Below are positions 15,503 through 23,390 of a DNA stretch of 43,624 nucleotides, piece by piece (position 1 is the first letter of the stretch; each line of letters opens with the position of its first letter). Below the pieces are notes generated by a model. It did not search any database and was not told the DNA's origin. It worked only from the letters and a program-made list of their open reading frames with translations. The position numbers and the translations under genes are program-made. The DNA is from JACJWR01 sp964556255 (lineage in GTDB: Bacteria > Actinomycetota > Actinomycetes > S36-B12 > UBA10799): the NCBI GenBank assembly GCA_964556255.1, contig CAZKVQ010000024.1, positions 1 to 43,624 on the forward strand. Direction: 5' to 3'.

Positions 15503-18500
15503 ATGGTGCGTGCGGCGGGCGAGGACGCTGTTCCTGATTGGAGCGTCACAACCGGCAGGCCGAGGGGCCAGGTGAGTCCCGATGGCGAGCAACGGCTCTG
15601 GAGTGCCCCGGCGCATTGTGTCGTGGGGATCGGGTCCAGCGCCGGCGGTCTGGAGGCGTTGCAGGAAGTAGTCCGGCACATACCCTCCGGCCTTCCCATC
15701 AGCATCCTGGTGGCGCAACATCTTGCTCCCCAGCACAAGAGCCTGATGGCCGAGCTCTTGGGCCGGGAGACACAACTCGAGGTTGTCGTGGCCGAGGACG
15801 GGGACGAGCCGACGGTGGGCACGGTGCACGTGTGCCCACCTGGGGTCGACCTCGTAATCCAAGCGGGCGTCATCCGGCTCCTACCGACGGCCACGGGTAC
15901 CGGCCCCAAACCTTCGGTGGACGCCATGCTCGCCTCGATAGCCCTGGAGTTCGGCGAACGAGCAGTTGGCGTCATCTTGTCGGGAACTGGTTCCGACGGC
16001 GCCTACGGAATGCGGGAGATCCACGCTGCCGGCGGGCTGACCATCGCCCAGGACCCAGGCAGCGCAAAGTACGCCTCGATGCCGCAGTCGGCGATCGATG
16101 GCGGAGTCGTTGACCGCACCGTCGCGGCGGACGAGGTGGGCGACATCCTCGCTCGGCTGGTGTCCGGCGAGCTTGACCATGCCGGCGACGACACCCACGT
16201 CGCCGACACTCTCATGAGGCGCATCGTTTCGGCGATGCACTCCCAGACCGGCGTCGACTACTCCTCGTACAAGGAATCGACCCTGCGCCGGCAGATCACG
16301 CGCCGGATGGCGGTGCTGCAGATCCAGGACCAGGGCGACTACCTGACCTACCTGATGTCGGAGCGCTCCGAGGCGCGCATCTTGGCTCAGAACATGCTCG
16401 TGTCCGTCACATCGTTCTATCGCGATCCGCAGGTCTGGGATGCCCTCGGCGATGCCTTGGCCGAGCGAGTAGCCCACTGGGATGGAACCGAAGCGATGCG
16501 CATTTGGGTTCCCGGCTGCGCGACCGGCGAGGAGGCGTACACCGTCGTCATGGTTGTGGCGCGGGCTATGGGTTTCCCGAGCAACCTGTCCGAGCGCATC
16601 AAGGTCTTCGCAACGGACCTGGACGATGCGGCGCTGGAGTTCGCCCGGCGCGCCACCTTCCCGGAGGCCTCGGTCGCGCACCTTCCACCGGACCTCAGGT
16701 CCGCCTACATCGAAACCTCCGGGCCCACGGTCCGGGTGGCATCCGCAGTGAAGGAGTGCGTGGTCTTCGCCCGACACAACCTGGCCGTGGATCCGCAGTT
16801 CCTGCGGATGGACCTGGTGTCCTGCCGCAACGTCCTTATCTACTTCGAGAACGATCTTCAGGACACCGTCCTGCGGACGATCCACTACGCGCTGGCGCCC
16901 GGCGGACTCATGGTGCTCGGCACCTCGGAGGGCCTCGGGTATCTATCGGATGCCTTCATCCCGATCGCCTCGAAACTGCGCATCTACCGGCGAGGCACGA
17001 CCTCGTTGGACCCTCCCAGGCGCCGTGGGGCACCGGCCCCCTCGCAGCCCGTCGTAACTCGACCCTTGCCACACCCCGAACAGAGTGACGATCACCAGCT
17101 GCTGCGCGAATCGATCCTGCGGGTGGTGGCACCGCCCTCGATAGTGATCAATGAGAACGGCAACCTGGTGCAGGTCTTGGGAGATGTCGCTCGGTTCTGC
17201 CAGTTCCCGCAGGCATCGATGGACATGTCCGTGGTCTCGCTGGTTCGACGGCCGCTGCTGGCTGAGGTACGCCGGCTGCTGGCGCAGACTCGCGTCACCG
17301 GCGCCGCCTCCCTTGGTTCGCCCATCGACCTCGACGATGGTCTGCCCCCAGTTCAGGTCTCGGTGCGCCTCGCGTCGAGCAGTCTGGGAGCCTTCTCGAT
17401 CGTCAGTTTCGCGGAGGAGACCTCTACGCCGGCCGAATCTGCTGCCGACCCCGAGTCACGAGATGCCCTCCGGCTACAGGTCGAACTCGAATCCACCCGC
17501 GAGACCCTGCAGGCAACTATCGAGGAACTCGAGACCGCCAACGAGGAACTACAGGCCATGAACGAGGAGATGATGGCCTCGACGGAGGAGCTGCAGGCCT
17601 CCAACGAAGAACTCGAGACCATCAACGAGGAGCTACAGGCTTCCAACGAGGAACTCAGCACCCTGAACGAGGAACTTCACGTCCGCAGCCGCGAACTGAG
17701 CGACGCCAACCGGGACCTGCGGAACATTCAGGCCGCGATCAGCCAGGCGCTGATCCTTGTCGATCGTCAGAAGCGCATCACTCGCTATTCACCTCTGGCC
17801 GTCCGGCTGTTCGCGATGGTCGAGGAGGATCTGGGCACGCCCCTGAATCGCATAGCGACGACTATCGCCCTGCCGGGCCTCGACAAGGCCCTGGACGATA
17901 CCTTGCGCAACGGCACCACGGTGGTACTGGAAGCCATCGGTAGTGATGTCGACTATCAGGTTGCGGTCTCCGCTTGGCGCGACGACCACGGTGAGATCGG
18001 CGGAGCCGTACTGAGCATCAACGACACGACCTCCGCCCGAGCCCGGCGGCTGGAGGCGGCCCGCGTACAAGAGGAACTCGGCCTGGTCACTGGCCAGATC
18101 GGCGTTGCGGCCTGGACTCGAAGGCTGTCCGACGGGGTGCTGCTCGGCATCAGCGACGAGGCTGTCCGACTTCTGGGCGAATCCGCTGACCGACTGTGTG
18201 CAGATCCCGAGGCGTGGTTGTCTCATGTACTCCCGGAGGATCTCGAGACCGCGGCGCGAAGCCGCCTGCCCGACAGGGAGCAACGCCTGCAGTACCGCAC
18301 CGAGATCGACGGACAGGTGCGGACCATCCTCGACATCGACCTGGGCGCCCTTGGATCCTCGCCCGACGAACGCTTCGGGACGCTCCAAGACATCACCGAC
18401 GCCGCCGAAGCGCTGGGGGCGCTGTCCACCGAGGCTGCGATCACGGCGGCAGCATTCCACCTACCTGGCCGACTGCTCATGCAAACCAGCGAGACCGGCC

Positions 18501-20089
18501 GCATCCTGCGGGTATCTCCGGACTGTGAGACGTACCTGGGCGTACCAGAGGACCTGGTACTGAGCCGTGACTTGGCGAGCCTCTGCATCCCGGAGGATCA
18601 GGAGATCCTGGGCAACTGGCTCACGAGCGTCCAGCGAGGGAACGCACATCTGTTAGAGGTCCGGTGCATGGGCCGTGATGGTCGGCTGCGTCGTCTGGCC
18701 CTCGAAGGGGCGCAGATTCCGTCCACGGAGATCGGCCGACTGCTTCTCGTCGCCACTGACGTGACTCAGACCCGGGAGGAGTACGACCGACTTCGTCGCC
18801 ACAGCCGCACCGATGCCCTCACTGGTCTCTCCAGCCGAGCAGCCATGATCAGCACCCTCAGTTCCGAGTTGCGGCGAGCTGAGATCGAGGGCACCTCTGT
18901 GGCGTTGGTCTGGCTCGACCTCGACGACTTCAAGGACATCAATGATCGCTACGGCCACCCGGCAGGCGACACCGCCCTCGCAGAGGTCGCCGGTCGAATC
19001 CGATCCAATATGGGCAACGACCTGGTCATCGCGCGTATGGGCGGCGACGAGTTTGCCCTGCTCATGCGAGATGTCGACCATCTCGAGCAACTCGATTTCC
19101 TGGCTGACAAGTTGTTACACGCCCTGCGCAGCCCGCTGGACGTCGGCACGGCCACCTGCCACGTCACGGGTTCGGTGGGGATTGCGATGTTCCCGAAGGA
19201 TTCGTCGACGGTGGACGGGCTTCTCCAAGCCGCCGACACGGCGATGTACGCGGCCAAGCGGGAGGGGGGCGACCAGTTCCGTTTCCACGTCCCGGGGATG
19301 CATGCCGAGACCGAACAACGAGCTCAACTGCGACAGGAACTCGCCGATTCGATCCGGACGCGGTCCTTCACACTGCACTATCAACCCATCTACGATCTGG
19401 CGGCCGGCAAGGTCTGCGCAGCGGAGGCACTGCTGCGCAGGGTTCTGAACAACGGAACGATTCAGTCGGCGGGGGCCTTCATCGCTGCCGCGGAGTACAG
19501 CGGGCAGATTCGTGCCATGGGCCGACAGATGATCGCGCATCTGGTGCAGGATGCGGCTGAGGTACTGCCCCCGGATCTGCCGATCGCGATCAACCTCTCG
19601 CCCACGGAACTGAACGATCCCACGCTCTTGTCGTACTTACGTCAGTCCGGTCTGATCGACTTGATGCCCCGACTGCTGATCGAGGTGACCGAACACATCC
19701 TGCTGGAGCCTCGCAGCACCGGCATCCAGACACTGTCCATCCTTCGATCTCTGGGCGCCAGAGTCGCCTTGGACGACTACGGAACCGGCTTCTCGAACCT
19801 GCAGACCCTCGAACAGTTGCAGCCCCATGTCATCAAGGTAGACGGATCCTTCACTGACCTGGCAGCGCAGCGGGACCCGCGTGGCCGCGCGTTCATCGCC
19901 GCCGCAAGCACCCTTGCCGAGTCACTCGATTCCGTCGTCCTGTCTGAAGGGGTTGAGACAGAGGCTCATCTGCACGTCGTCGAAGACCTGGGGATCTCGC
20001 TGGGCCAGGGATACCACCTGGACCTGGTCATGCCGCCGGAGGAACTTGTCGCTACGGTCGCCGCCAAGGGAATCGCGGACTTCCCATGA
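15503..20089 (+). CDS. CheB-CheR-PAS-GGDEF-EAL hybrid sensor
   Basis: A giant protein of about 1528 residues with chemotaxis-type and c-di-GMP domains in one chain. CheB methylesterase spans 38-215, with catalytic Ser46 (GSSAGG), His73 and Asp165 (SGTGSDG). CheR methyltransferase spans about 233-505, with GCATGEEAY and NVLIYF. A PAS-like segment is at about 530-640 and a coiled coil of repeated EELxxxNEEL units at about 653-743. Two or three PAS-like domains fill 744-1090. GGDEF spans about 1095-1262 with intact GGDEF at 1180-1184. EAL spans about 1275-1520 with EALLR at 1308 and conserved INLSP, EVTE, DDYGTG, KVDGS, EGVE and QGY. Both c-di-GMP domains look catalytically competent. I see no RxxD inhibitory site before GGDEF. 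The ATG at 15503 has GGAG 6 nt upstream. The frame is open back to 15284 but non-conserved there. No receptor or CheA gene is nearby. Confidence 0.93.
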   Translation: MVRAAGEDAVPDWSVTTGRPRGQVSPDGEQRLWSAPAHCVVGIGSSAGGLEALQEVVRHIPSGLPISILVAQHLAPQHKSLMAELLGRETQLEVVVAEDGDEPTVGTVHVCPPGVDLVIQAGVIRLLPTATGTGPKPSVDAMLASIALEFGERAVGVILSGTGSDGAYGMREIHAAGGLTIAQDPGSAKYASMPQSAIDGGVVDRTVAADEVGDILARLVSGELDHAGDDTHVADTLMRRIVSAMHSQTGVDYSSYKESTLRRQITRRMAVLQIQDQGDYLTYLMSERSEARILAQNMLVSVTSFYRDPQVWDALGDALAERVAHWDGTEAMRIWVPGCATGEEAYTVVMVVARAMGFPSNLSERIKVFATDLDDAALEFARRATFPEASVAHLPPDLRSAYIETSGPTVRVASAVKECVVFARHNLAVDPQFLRMDLVSCRNVLIYFENDLQDTVLRTIHYALAPGGLMVLGTSEGLGYLSDAFIPIASKLRIYRRGTTSLDPPRRRGAPAPSQPVVTRPLPHPEQSDDHQLLRESILRVVAPPSIVINENGNLVQVLGDVARFCQFPQASMDMSVVSLVRRPLLAEVRRLLAQTRVTGAASLGSPIDLDDGLPPVQVSVRLASSSLGAFSIVSFAEETSTPAESAADPESRDALRLQVELESTRETLQATIEELETANEELQAMNEEMMASTEELQASNEELETINEELQASNEELSTLNEELHVRSRELSDANRDLRNIQAAISQALILVDRQKRITRYSPLAVRLFAMVEEDLGTPLNRIATTIALPGLDKALDDTLRNGTTVVLEAIGSDVDYQVAVSAWRDDHGEIGGAVLSINDTTSARARRLEAARVQEELGLVTGQIGVAAWTRRLSDGVLLGISDEAVRLLGESADRLCADPEAWLSHVLPEDLETAARSRLPDREQRLQYRTEIDGQVRTILDIDLGALGSSPDERFGTLQDITDAAEALGALSTEAAITAAAFHLPGRLLMQTSETGRILRVSPDCETYLGVPEDLVLSRDLASLCIPEDQEILGNWLTSVQRGNAHLLEVRCMGRDGRLRRLALEGAQIPSTEIGRLLLVATDVTQTREEYDRLRRHSRTDALTGLSSRAAMISTLSSELRRAEIEGTSVALVWLDLDDFKDINDRYGHPAGDTALAEVAGRIRSNMGNDLVIARMGGDEFALLMRDVDHLEQLDFLADKLLHALRSPLDVGTATCHVTGSVGIAMFPKDSSTVDGLLQAADTAMYAAKREGGDQFRFHVPGMHAETEQRAQLRQELADSIRTRSFTLHYQPIYDLAAGKVCAAEALLRRVLNNGTIQSAGAFIAAAEYSGQIRAMGRQMIAHLVQDAAEVLPPDLPIAINLSPTELNDPTLLSYLRQSGLIDLMPRLLIEVTEHILLEPRSTGIQTLSILRSLGARVALDDYGTGFSNLQTLEQLQPHVIKVDGSFTDLAAQRDPRGRAFIAAASTLAESLDSVVLSEGVETEAHLHVVEDLGISLGQGYHLDLVMPPEELVATVAAKGIADFP

Positions 20090-20102
20090 CGTCCCCCGTC
20101 TG

Positions 20103-21143
20103 ATGCACCACGTACCCCACCACGTCCCGGCGCACTTCTACGGGGAGTACGTGAGGGCCCTGCACTCGGGTGACGTGAACTCCGTTCGGCACATCATGCT
20201 GGTGCTGGCGGAACAAGGTTTCACGGCCGATCAAGTGATCCGAGACCTCATCGCCCCAGGTCAACGTGAGATCGGTCAAGCCTGGGGAGGATCCAAACTC
20301 ACCGTCGCGGAAGAGCATGAGGCGACGGCGATCGCCGAGGAAGCGCTGGTGCTGCTACTTGACTCCTCGTCGGACGCCGCTGATGGTCAACTCGGAGACG
20401 TCGTCCTCTGCGCGGCCCAAGGCGAGTGGCACTCGATTGCGGCACGCATGGTGGCGGCGGTTTGGCGGCATCTGGGTTGGAACGTTCACCTTCTCGTGCC
20501 CTCCGTGCCGGCCGCTGACATCAGGGAACTTCTGGCCGGTTCTCCGGTGGTGTTGTCGGGTGTGACGTGTGCCATGTCTGCCAACCTCTTCGGCGCGTGG
20601 CGCGTGATCTCGGCCCTTCGCGAGCTGGGGTGCTGGGTGATCGCAGGAGGCCGAGGGTTCGGGCCCCCCGCCAGGGGGGAAATGGGGGTTCGGACGTTGG
20701 GCGCTGATGCCTTCGCGCCTGACCCGATGTCAGGACATGAAGTGCTTCTTCGACTGCGGGCCCTCGGACCCCCAGGCCGACGACCCGGTGTGGACCTTGG
20801 AGAACGGGGCCAAGAAGCCGAAAGACTCATGAGGGATGCCCTGCCCATAGTGTCGGATTGCGTCTCCCTCGCCGACGGCTTGCGTCCTCAACTGATCACC
20901 GACGAACGAGCTGCCCGCCAAGCCAGCGACGATCTGCGCCTGCTGTTCCATTCCGCGGTATCTGCAGCGCTGATCGATGCGCCGTGGATCATGTCAGATC
21001 ACGCGAGCTGGTATCGCGAGATGATGTTGGCCTCGGGGGCGGATCCGAATCTCGGGAATCTGTGGATCGACACGCTGTTGAGTCGCCTCCCCAGCCAGGC
21101 GCACTATGTTCGGGCCGTCCTGGCGGCCACCCCTCGCGGGTGA
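20103..21143 (+). CDS. Cobalamin-binding sensor, CarH-like photoreceptor module without DNA-binding domain
   Basis: A 346-residue protein. Residues 10-85 form the four-helix cap of B12-binding proteins (GDVNSVRHIML, PGQREIGQAW). They contain W61-x9-E71-H72, the W-x9-EH signature that shields adenosylcobalamin in CarH-type light sensors. Residues 98-215 are the Rossmann-like B12 domain with E108-x-H110 (lower ligand), SGVTCAMSA at 152 and AGGRGFG at 181, spaced as in the family. The last 110 residues are a helical domain I cannot name (W295, W303, W321). There is no MerR-type DNA-binding domain. It starts 13 nt after the GGDEF-EAL gene, so the two are very likely an operon, and signalling to that protein is inferred. 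No strong ribosome site precedes the ATG, and coupling to the upstream gene is likely. Light response is unproven; vitamin B12 sensing is an alternative. Confidence 0.88.
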   Translation: MHHVPHHVPAHFYGEYVRALHSGDVNSVRHIMLVLAEQGFTADQVIRDLIAPGQREIGQAWGGSKLTVAEEHEATAIAEEALVLLLDSSSDAADGQLGDVVLCAAQGEWHSIAARMVAAVWRHLGWNVHLLVPSVPAADIRELLAGSPVVLSGVTCAMSANLFGAWRVISALRELGCWVIAGGRGFGPPARGEMGVRTLGADAFAPDPMSGHEVLLRLRALGPPGRRPGVDLGERGQEAERLMRDALPIVSDCVSLADGLRPQLITDERAARQASDDLRLLFHSAVSAALIDAPWIMSDHASWYREMMLASGADPNLGNLWIDTLLSRLPSQAHYVRAVLAATPRG

Positions 21144-21176
21144 ACTGGTGCGTTTGCCCCGACGGAGACTCGAGGT

Positions 21177-21437
21177 CTAGCACTGAGAGGTCTGACAGTA
21201 TGCCTGCCAAGCCGTTGGGGCGTAGAAGATCCTTCCACCTGCGGCGCCTTCGAGCTCGGTGTCGGTCAGGTCCCTGCCTTCATCCGGCCGCGGAAGATCC
21301 GCTCGTGAGATGTCGAAGCCGTGTTCTCTGGCGATCGTCACCCAGGCCTCGATCGACTCTGCCGCTTCGAGCTCAGAGCGCAGCAGTCGATCGCCGTCCA
21401 CTGCTGCGCGCAAGGCGTCAAACTGCTCCGCTGACAT
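21177..21437 (-). CDS. Nif11-type leader RiPP precursor peptide
   Basis: An 86-residue peptide. Residues 1-68 match the Nif11-like leader: MSAEQFDALRAAV start, AREHGFDIS in the middle, LTDTELEGAAGG at the end with the double glycine at 67-68. The remaining 18 residues, RIFYAPTAWQAYCQTSQC, are the predicted core, with Cys81, Cys86, Thr75, Thr83, Ser84 and several aromatics. Family knowledge: Nif11 leaders guide LanM-type, radical SAM or cyclodehydratase enzymes and are cleaved after GG by a C39 peptidase transporter. None of these genes is in the window, so the modifying enzyme must be elsewhere. The ATG at 21437 has GGAGG 8 nt upstream. A frame open to 21473 adds 12 unlikely residues. It lies downstream of the small alpha/beta gene on the same strand. 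Confidence 0.85.
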   Translation of the reverse strand: MSAEQFDALRAAVDGDRLLRSELEAAESIEAWVTIAREHGFDISRADLPRPDEGRDLTDTELEGAAGGRIFYAPTAWQAYCQTSQC

Positions 21438-21542
21438 GCCATTAGCCTCCCCTGACGATTGGGCGCGAGTCAACGTGCCTCGGGTGAAGATCGCACCACG
21501 TTCGATCTGGTCCTGCGGCAGGAAACCCTGACGGCAGGCGGT

Positions 21543-21803
21543 CTATGCCTCGATGAAGGTCATCACCGTGTCGGCGTGAACGCCGTCTGCGGTCATCGAG
21601 TCGGCGGCCAGCGGACTCGACAGTGCCGTCTGGAACGTCTCCAGGTCGGGTGTGTCGACCAGGACCGCCGCCCTAGTGGGGTCGTCCGGGTTGATGAAGG
21701 TCCGGACGGTGATGCCGTAAGGGCCAAAGAGTTCTTCACGTTTGGGGGAAGCGAGCCAATGGTCCTTGTCGTCTATCTGGTGGTAAACAATCAATGTCGC
21801 CAT
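21543..21803 (-). CDS. Small conserved-looking alpha/beta protein
   Basis: An 86-residue protein I cannot name. It begins MATLIVYHQIDDKDHWLASP, continues with a FGPYGITVRTFINPDDP segment and a DTPDLETFQ helix, and ends VHADTVMTFIEA. The pattern of strand, tryptophan-containing helix, strand, strand, helix resembles the ferredoxin-like dimeric alpha/beta barrel (ABM/EthD-like) fold, but no catalytic residues are recognisable. The ribosome site AAGGGAG lies 5 nt before the ATG, supporting translation. On the same strand 105 nt downstream is the Nif11-type precursor, so the two might share a transcript. A part in peptide maturation would be speculation. Confidence 0.7.
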   Translation of the reverse strand: MATLIVYHQIDDKDHWLASPKREELFGPYGITVRTFINPDDPTRAAVLVDTPDLETFQTALSSPLAADSMTADGVHADTVMTFIEA

Positions 21804-22169
21804 GCTGACTCCCTTGCTCGGTATCGGCGCCGTGATTGTGTACCGGCCCCGTGATTTCGCATCGCGCCAGCTTAGTTAGGAACAGCGCGGGATGGCGCGT
21901 GACTCTGGTCAGAGTGCTGCGGTTGCGGGCGGCAGATCGGCATGACCCAGGGCTGGCCCGGTGGCTCGGATGCGCCCGCGGAGACCGCGCCAGTGCCACC
22001 GTCTGGACTGCGCCAACATGAGCGGCGCCGGTGAGGCTCTTCTTTCGTGGCAGCACGGGTACCCGCATGGTTCCGACTCAAACGTGATGCCGCGGCCCAA
22101 TCCACTCGATACCGAAGCCGGGGTCGCCAAGTGCAGTCTCGCCGTGTCACGCCAGAGCGGGGCTGAACT

Positions 22170-22184
22170 TGCATTGACAATGCA
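22170..22184. repeat. Short perfect palindrome, possible operator
   Basis: TGCATTG-A-CAATGCA: two 7-base arms around one central base, AT-richer than its surroundings. It lies 128 nt upstream of the first WETP peptide gene. It could be a regulator site, but no family can be assigned. Confidence 0.35.
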
Positions 22185-22299
22185 GGCTCACACGCCGCGC
22201 CCACCGCGCCTAGAGATTGCCTGACATTCGCCCACAACGACGCCAGTTGCGCAAGCCTCAGGCCGCAAGCGACAGCAGGCAAACAGCGTGACAACGGAC

Positions 22300-22305
22300 T
22301 AACTT
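22300..22305 (+). promoter_or_regulatory. -10 element of WETP peptide copy A
   Basis: TAACTT, six bases before the ATG of copy A, fits TANNNT and would give a leaderless transcript. This would explain why copy A alone lacks a ribosome-binding site. Confidence 0.45.
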
Positions 22306-22311
22306 GCCACC

Positions 22312-22416
22312 ATGGAGTGGGAAACACCGAAACTGGTGTTGTTGGCACCGGTGGATGAGAGCCAAGGCAAGAACTACATTAACCAGTTTGAGTTCAGCAG
22401 AAACGCACCCTCCTGA
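22312..22416 (+). CDS. WETP-family small peptide, copy A
   Basis: A 34-residue frame beginning MEWETPKLVLLAPVDESQGK and ending RNAPS. It shares W3, E4, T5, P6, L8, L10, L11, K20 and E27 and the terminal Pro-Ser with the copies at 22511, 22809 and 23436. It is one residue shorter, with the gap just before the C-terminus, where Gly is replaced by Ala. It contains no cysteine. No ribosome site is seen, but a -10-like TAACTT six bases upstream suggests leaderless translation. Reality is supported by conservation between diverged copies, not by known homology. A short peptide with W-x-x-P near the start recalls leaders of PqqA and lasso precursors, so a RiPP-like precursor is one reading. Confidence 0.65.
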   Translation: MEWETPKLVLLAPVDESQGKNYINQFEFSRNAPS

Positions 22417-22510
22417 GCCGGTCCTGCCGCCGGCGGCAGATCCTCTGAAATGCGTAGGAGATGGTTCGGCCGACAGGATGTGATCCTGCGACCATACGAC
22501 CCGTGTTACG

Positions 22511-22618
22511 TCAGGACGGACCGATTGTCTGACGGTTCTCGAACGTGAAGAACATCAACTTGCGTTCGCTGTCAGCGACGGGGGTCAGCAGCGTGAGGCG
22601 TGATGTTTCCCAATGCAT
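22511..22618 (-). CDS. WETP-family small peptide, copy B
   Basis: A 35-residue frame on the opposite strand from the other intact copies. It begins MHWETSRLTLLTPVADSERK and ends RQTIGPS. W3, E4, T5, R7, L8, L10, L11, D16, E18, K20, E27, G33, P34 and S35 align without gaps to copies C and D; the usual P6 is Ser. A perfect AGGAGG lies 7 nt before the ATG, and TAGAAT, 25 nt further upstream, is a good -10, so this is the best-supported translated member. The segment after K20 is rich in Phe (LMFFTFE). Cysteine is absent. Being in the opposite orientation, it must have its own promoter, which argues for independently expressed paralogues. Confidence 0.75.
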   Translation of the reverse strand: MHWETSRLTLLTPVADSERKLMFFTFENRQTIGPS

Positions 22619-22643
22619 CGCGGGGCCTCCTAAGTTTCCGGGA

Positions 22644-22649
22644 ATTCTA
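22644..22649 (-). promoter_or_regulatory. -10 element of WETP peptide copy B
   Basis: TAGAAT on the minus strand, 25 nt upstream of the copy B ATG and upstream of its AGGAGG site. It gives a 5' UTR of roughly 18 nt. Confidence 0.55.
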
Positions 22650-22763
22650 ACTGCCGAGAAGGCCGACCTACCCCTCCTCGGTCACAGCCCACACGAGTCG
22701 ACGGCAGGAGAGCGGGGCTCGCAGTGCGGGTTATCGTCTCTGGTCGCTCGTGTCGTGGTCCGC

Positions 22764-22769
22764 TATCTT
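22764..22769 (+). promoter_or_regulatory. -10 element of WETP peptide copy C
   Basis: TATCTT, with its first base 45 nt before the copy C ATG. The preceding bases GTCGTGG resemble GACGTGG in front of the copy D element, which has exactly the same distance to its ATG. The conserved spacing supports a promoter duplicated with the gene. Confidence 0.5.
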
Positions 22770-22808
22770 GGTGTTGTCTGCGGTCACCAACCACCCTGGG
22801 GGCTTCTC

Positions 22809-22916
22809 ATGCGTTGGGAAACGCCAAGGCTGATAGCGCTGAGCGCCGCGCCAGATAGTGAAGGCAAGTTCGTGTCGCAACCCACCGAAATGACCATCAA
22901 TTTTGGGCCGTCCTGA
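22809..22916 (+). CDS. WETP-family small peptide, copy C
   Basis: A 35-residue frame beginning MRWETPRLIALSAAPDSEGK and ending TINFGPS. It aligns without gaps to copies B and D: W3, E4, T5, R7, L8, L11, D16, E18, K20, E27, G33, P34, S35. A GGGGG ribosome site lies 6 nt before the ATG, and a -10-like TATCTT lies 45 nt upstream. There is no cysteine, signal peptide or membrane segment. The N-terminal 20 residues are better conserved between copies than residues 21-32, the leader-plus-variable-core pattern of precursor peptides. Function unknown. Confidence 0.75.
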   Translation: MRWETPRLIALSAAPDSEGKFVSQPTEMTINFGPS

Positions 22917-23258
22917 TCAACCGAGCCTCTTCGGCGCGCGTGCCAGCCAAGCATGCGCCTGCCCCGCCAGCGACGGGCAAGGCCTAGCAGGCCGACTGCT
23001 TCTGTTTGCCAACGTCACGCTGGCGCCTACTTCGAGATGTCCCCCCGACATCATCCACGAGCGGGGTCTTACGGTGGATTGACCTGGGGCAGGTCACCGG
23101 ACGCACCAATCCCCCGACCACGACCGCGCCCGGCGGCCGCAATCCACACGGCCTGTCAGGGATTGCGCGGGACACCAAACTCGGTCCCGCGTCAATGACG
23201 CAATCGACGCCGCGCAAGGCTGCCCCCTACCTGCTGCGGGCCGATGAACTCCCAGGCT
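22917..23258. other. Gene-poor stretch of 342 nt
   Basis: Several open frames cross this stretch on both strands, but all lack ribosome sites and resemble random translations of GC-rich DNA. I see no tRNA, terminator with a U tract, or further WETP copy in it. Confidence 0.5.
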
Positions 23259-23366
23259 CTAGGACGGACCCTCATCGAACAGGATCTCCTGGTCAAACAC
23301 GCCTGGCTTACCTTCTCACCCTTCTCCTGATAGGAGTCGGTGAAGCTGGGGTGTAGCCCACGTTCT
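23259..23366 (-). pseudogene. Decayed WETP-family peptide, copy E
   Basis: On the minus strand, 36 codons from 23366 to the TAG at 23259 align without gaps to the 35-residue family. W3, T5, P6, L8, L11, E18, G19, K20, E27, G33, P34 and S35 all match. However, codon 1 is AGA instead of ATG, codon 2 is ACG, and codon 17 is TGA, so the peptide cannot be made from this frame. The C-terminal half (EGK to EGPS, then stop) is intact. No selenocysteine machinery or hairpin suggests recoding. It lies back to back with copy D, whose start is 69 nt away. It shows that the family has expanded and partly decayed at this site. Confidence 0.65.
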
Positions 23367-23390
23367 TCCGACGACGCAGACGTGGCCTTG

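Larger units (their letters stand above)
21804..22311. other. Gene-poor stretch of 508 nt
   Basis: No reading frame here has a credible ribosome site, codon pattern or family feature. It should hold the promoter of the small alpha/beta gene (minus) and of the first WETP peptide gene (plus). The only structure I see is a 15-nt palindrome at 22170-22184. Confidence 0.5.

Noticed and set aside
23316..23318. TGA in copy E read as selenocysteine
   Set aside because: The start codon is also lost and no SECIS-like hairpin or selenoprotein context exists; decay is simpler.
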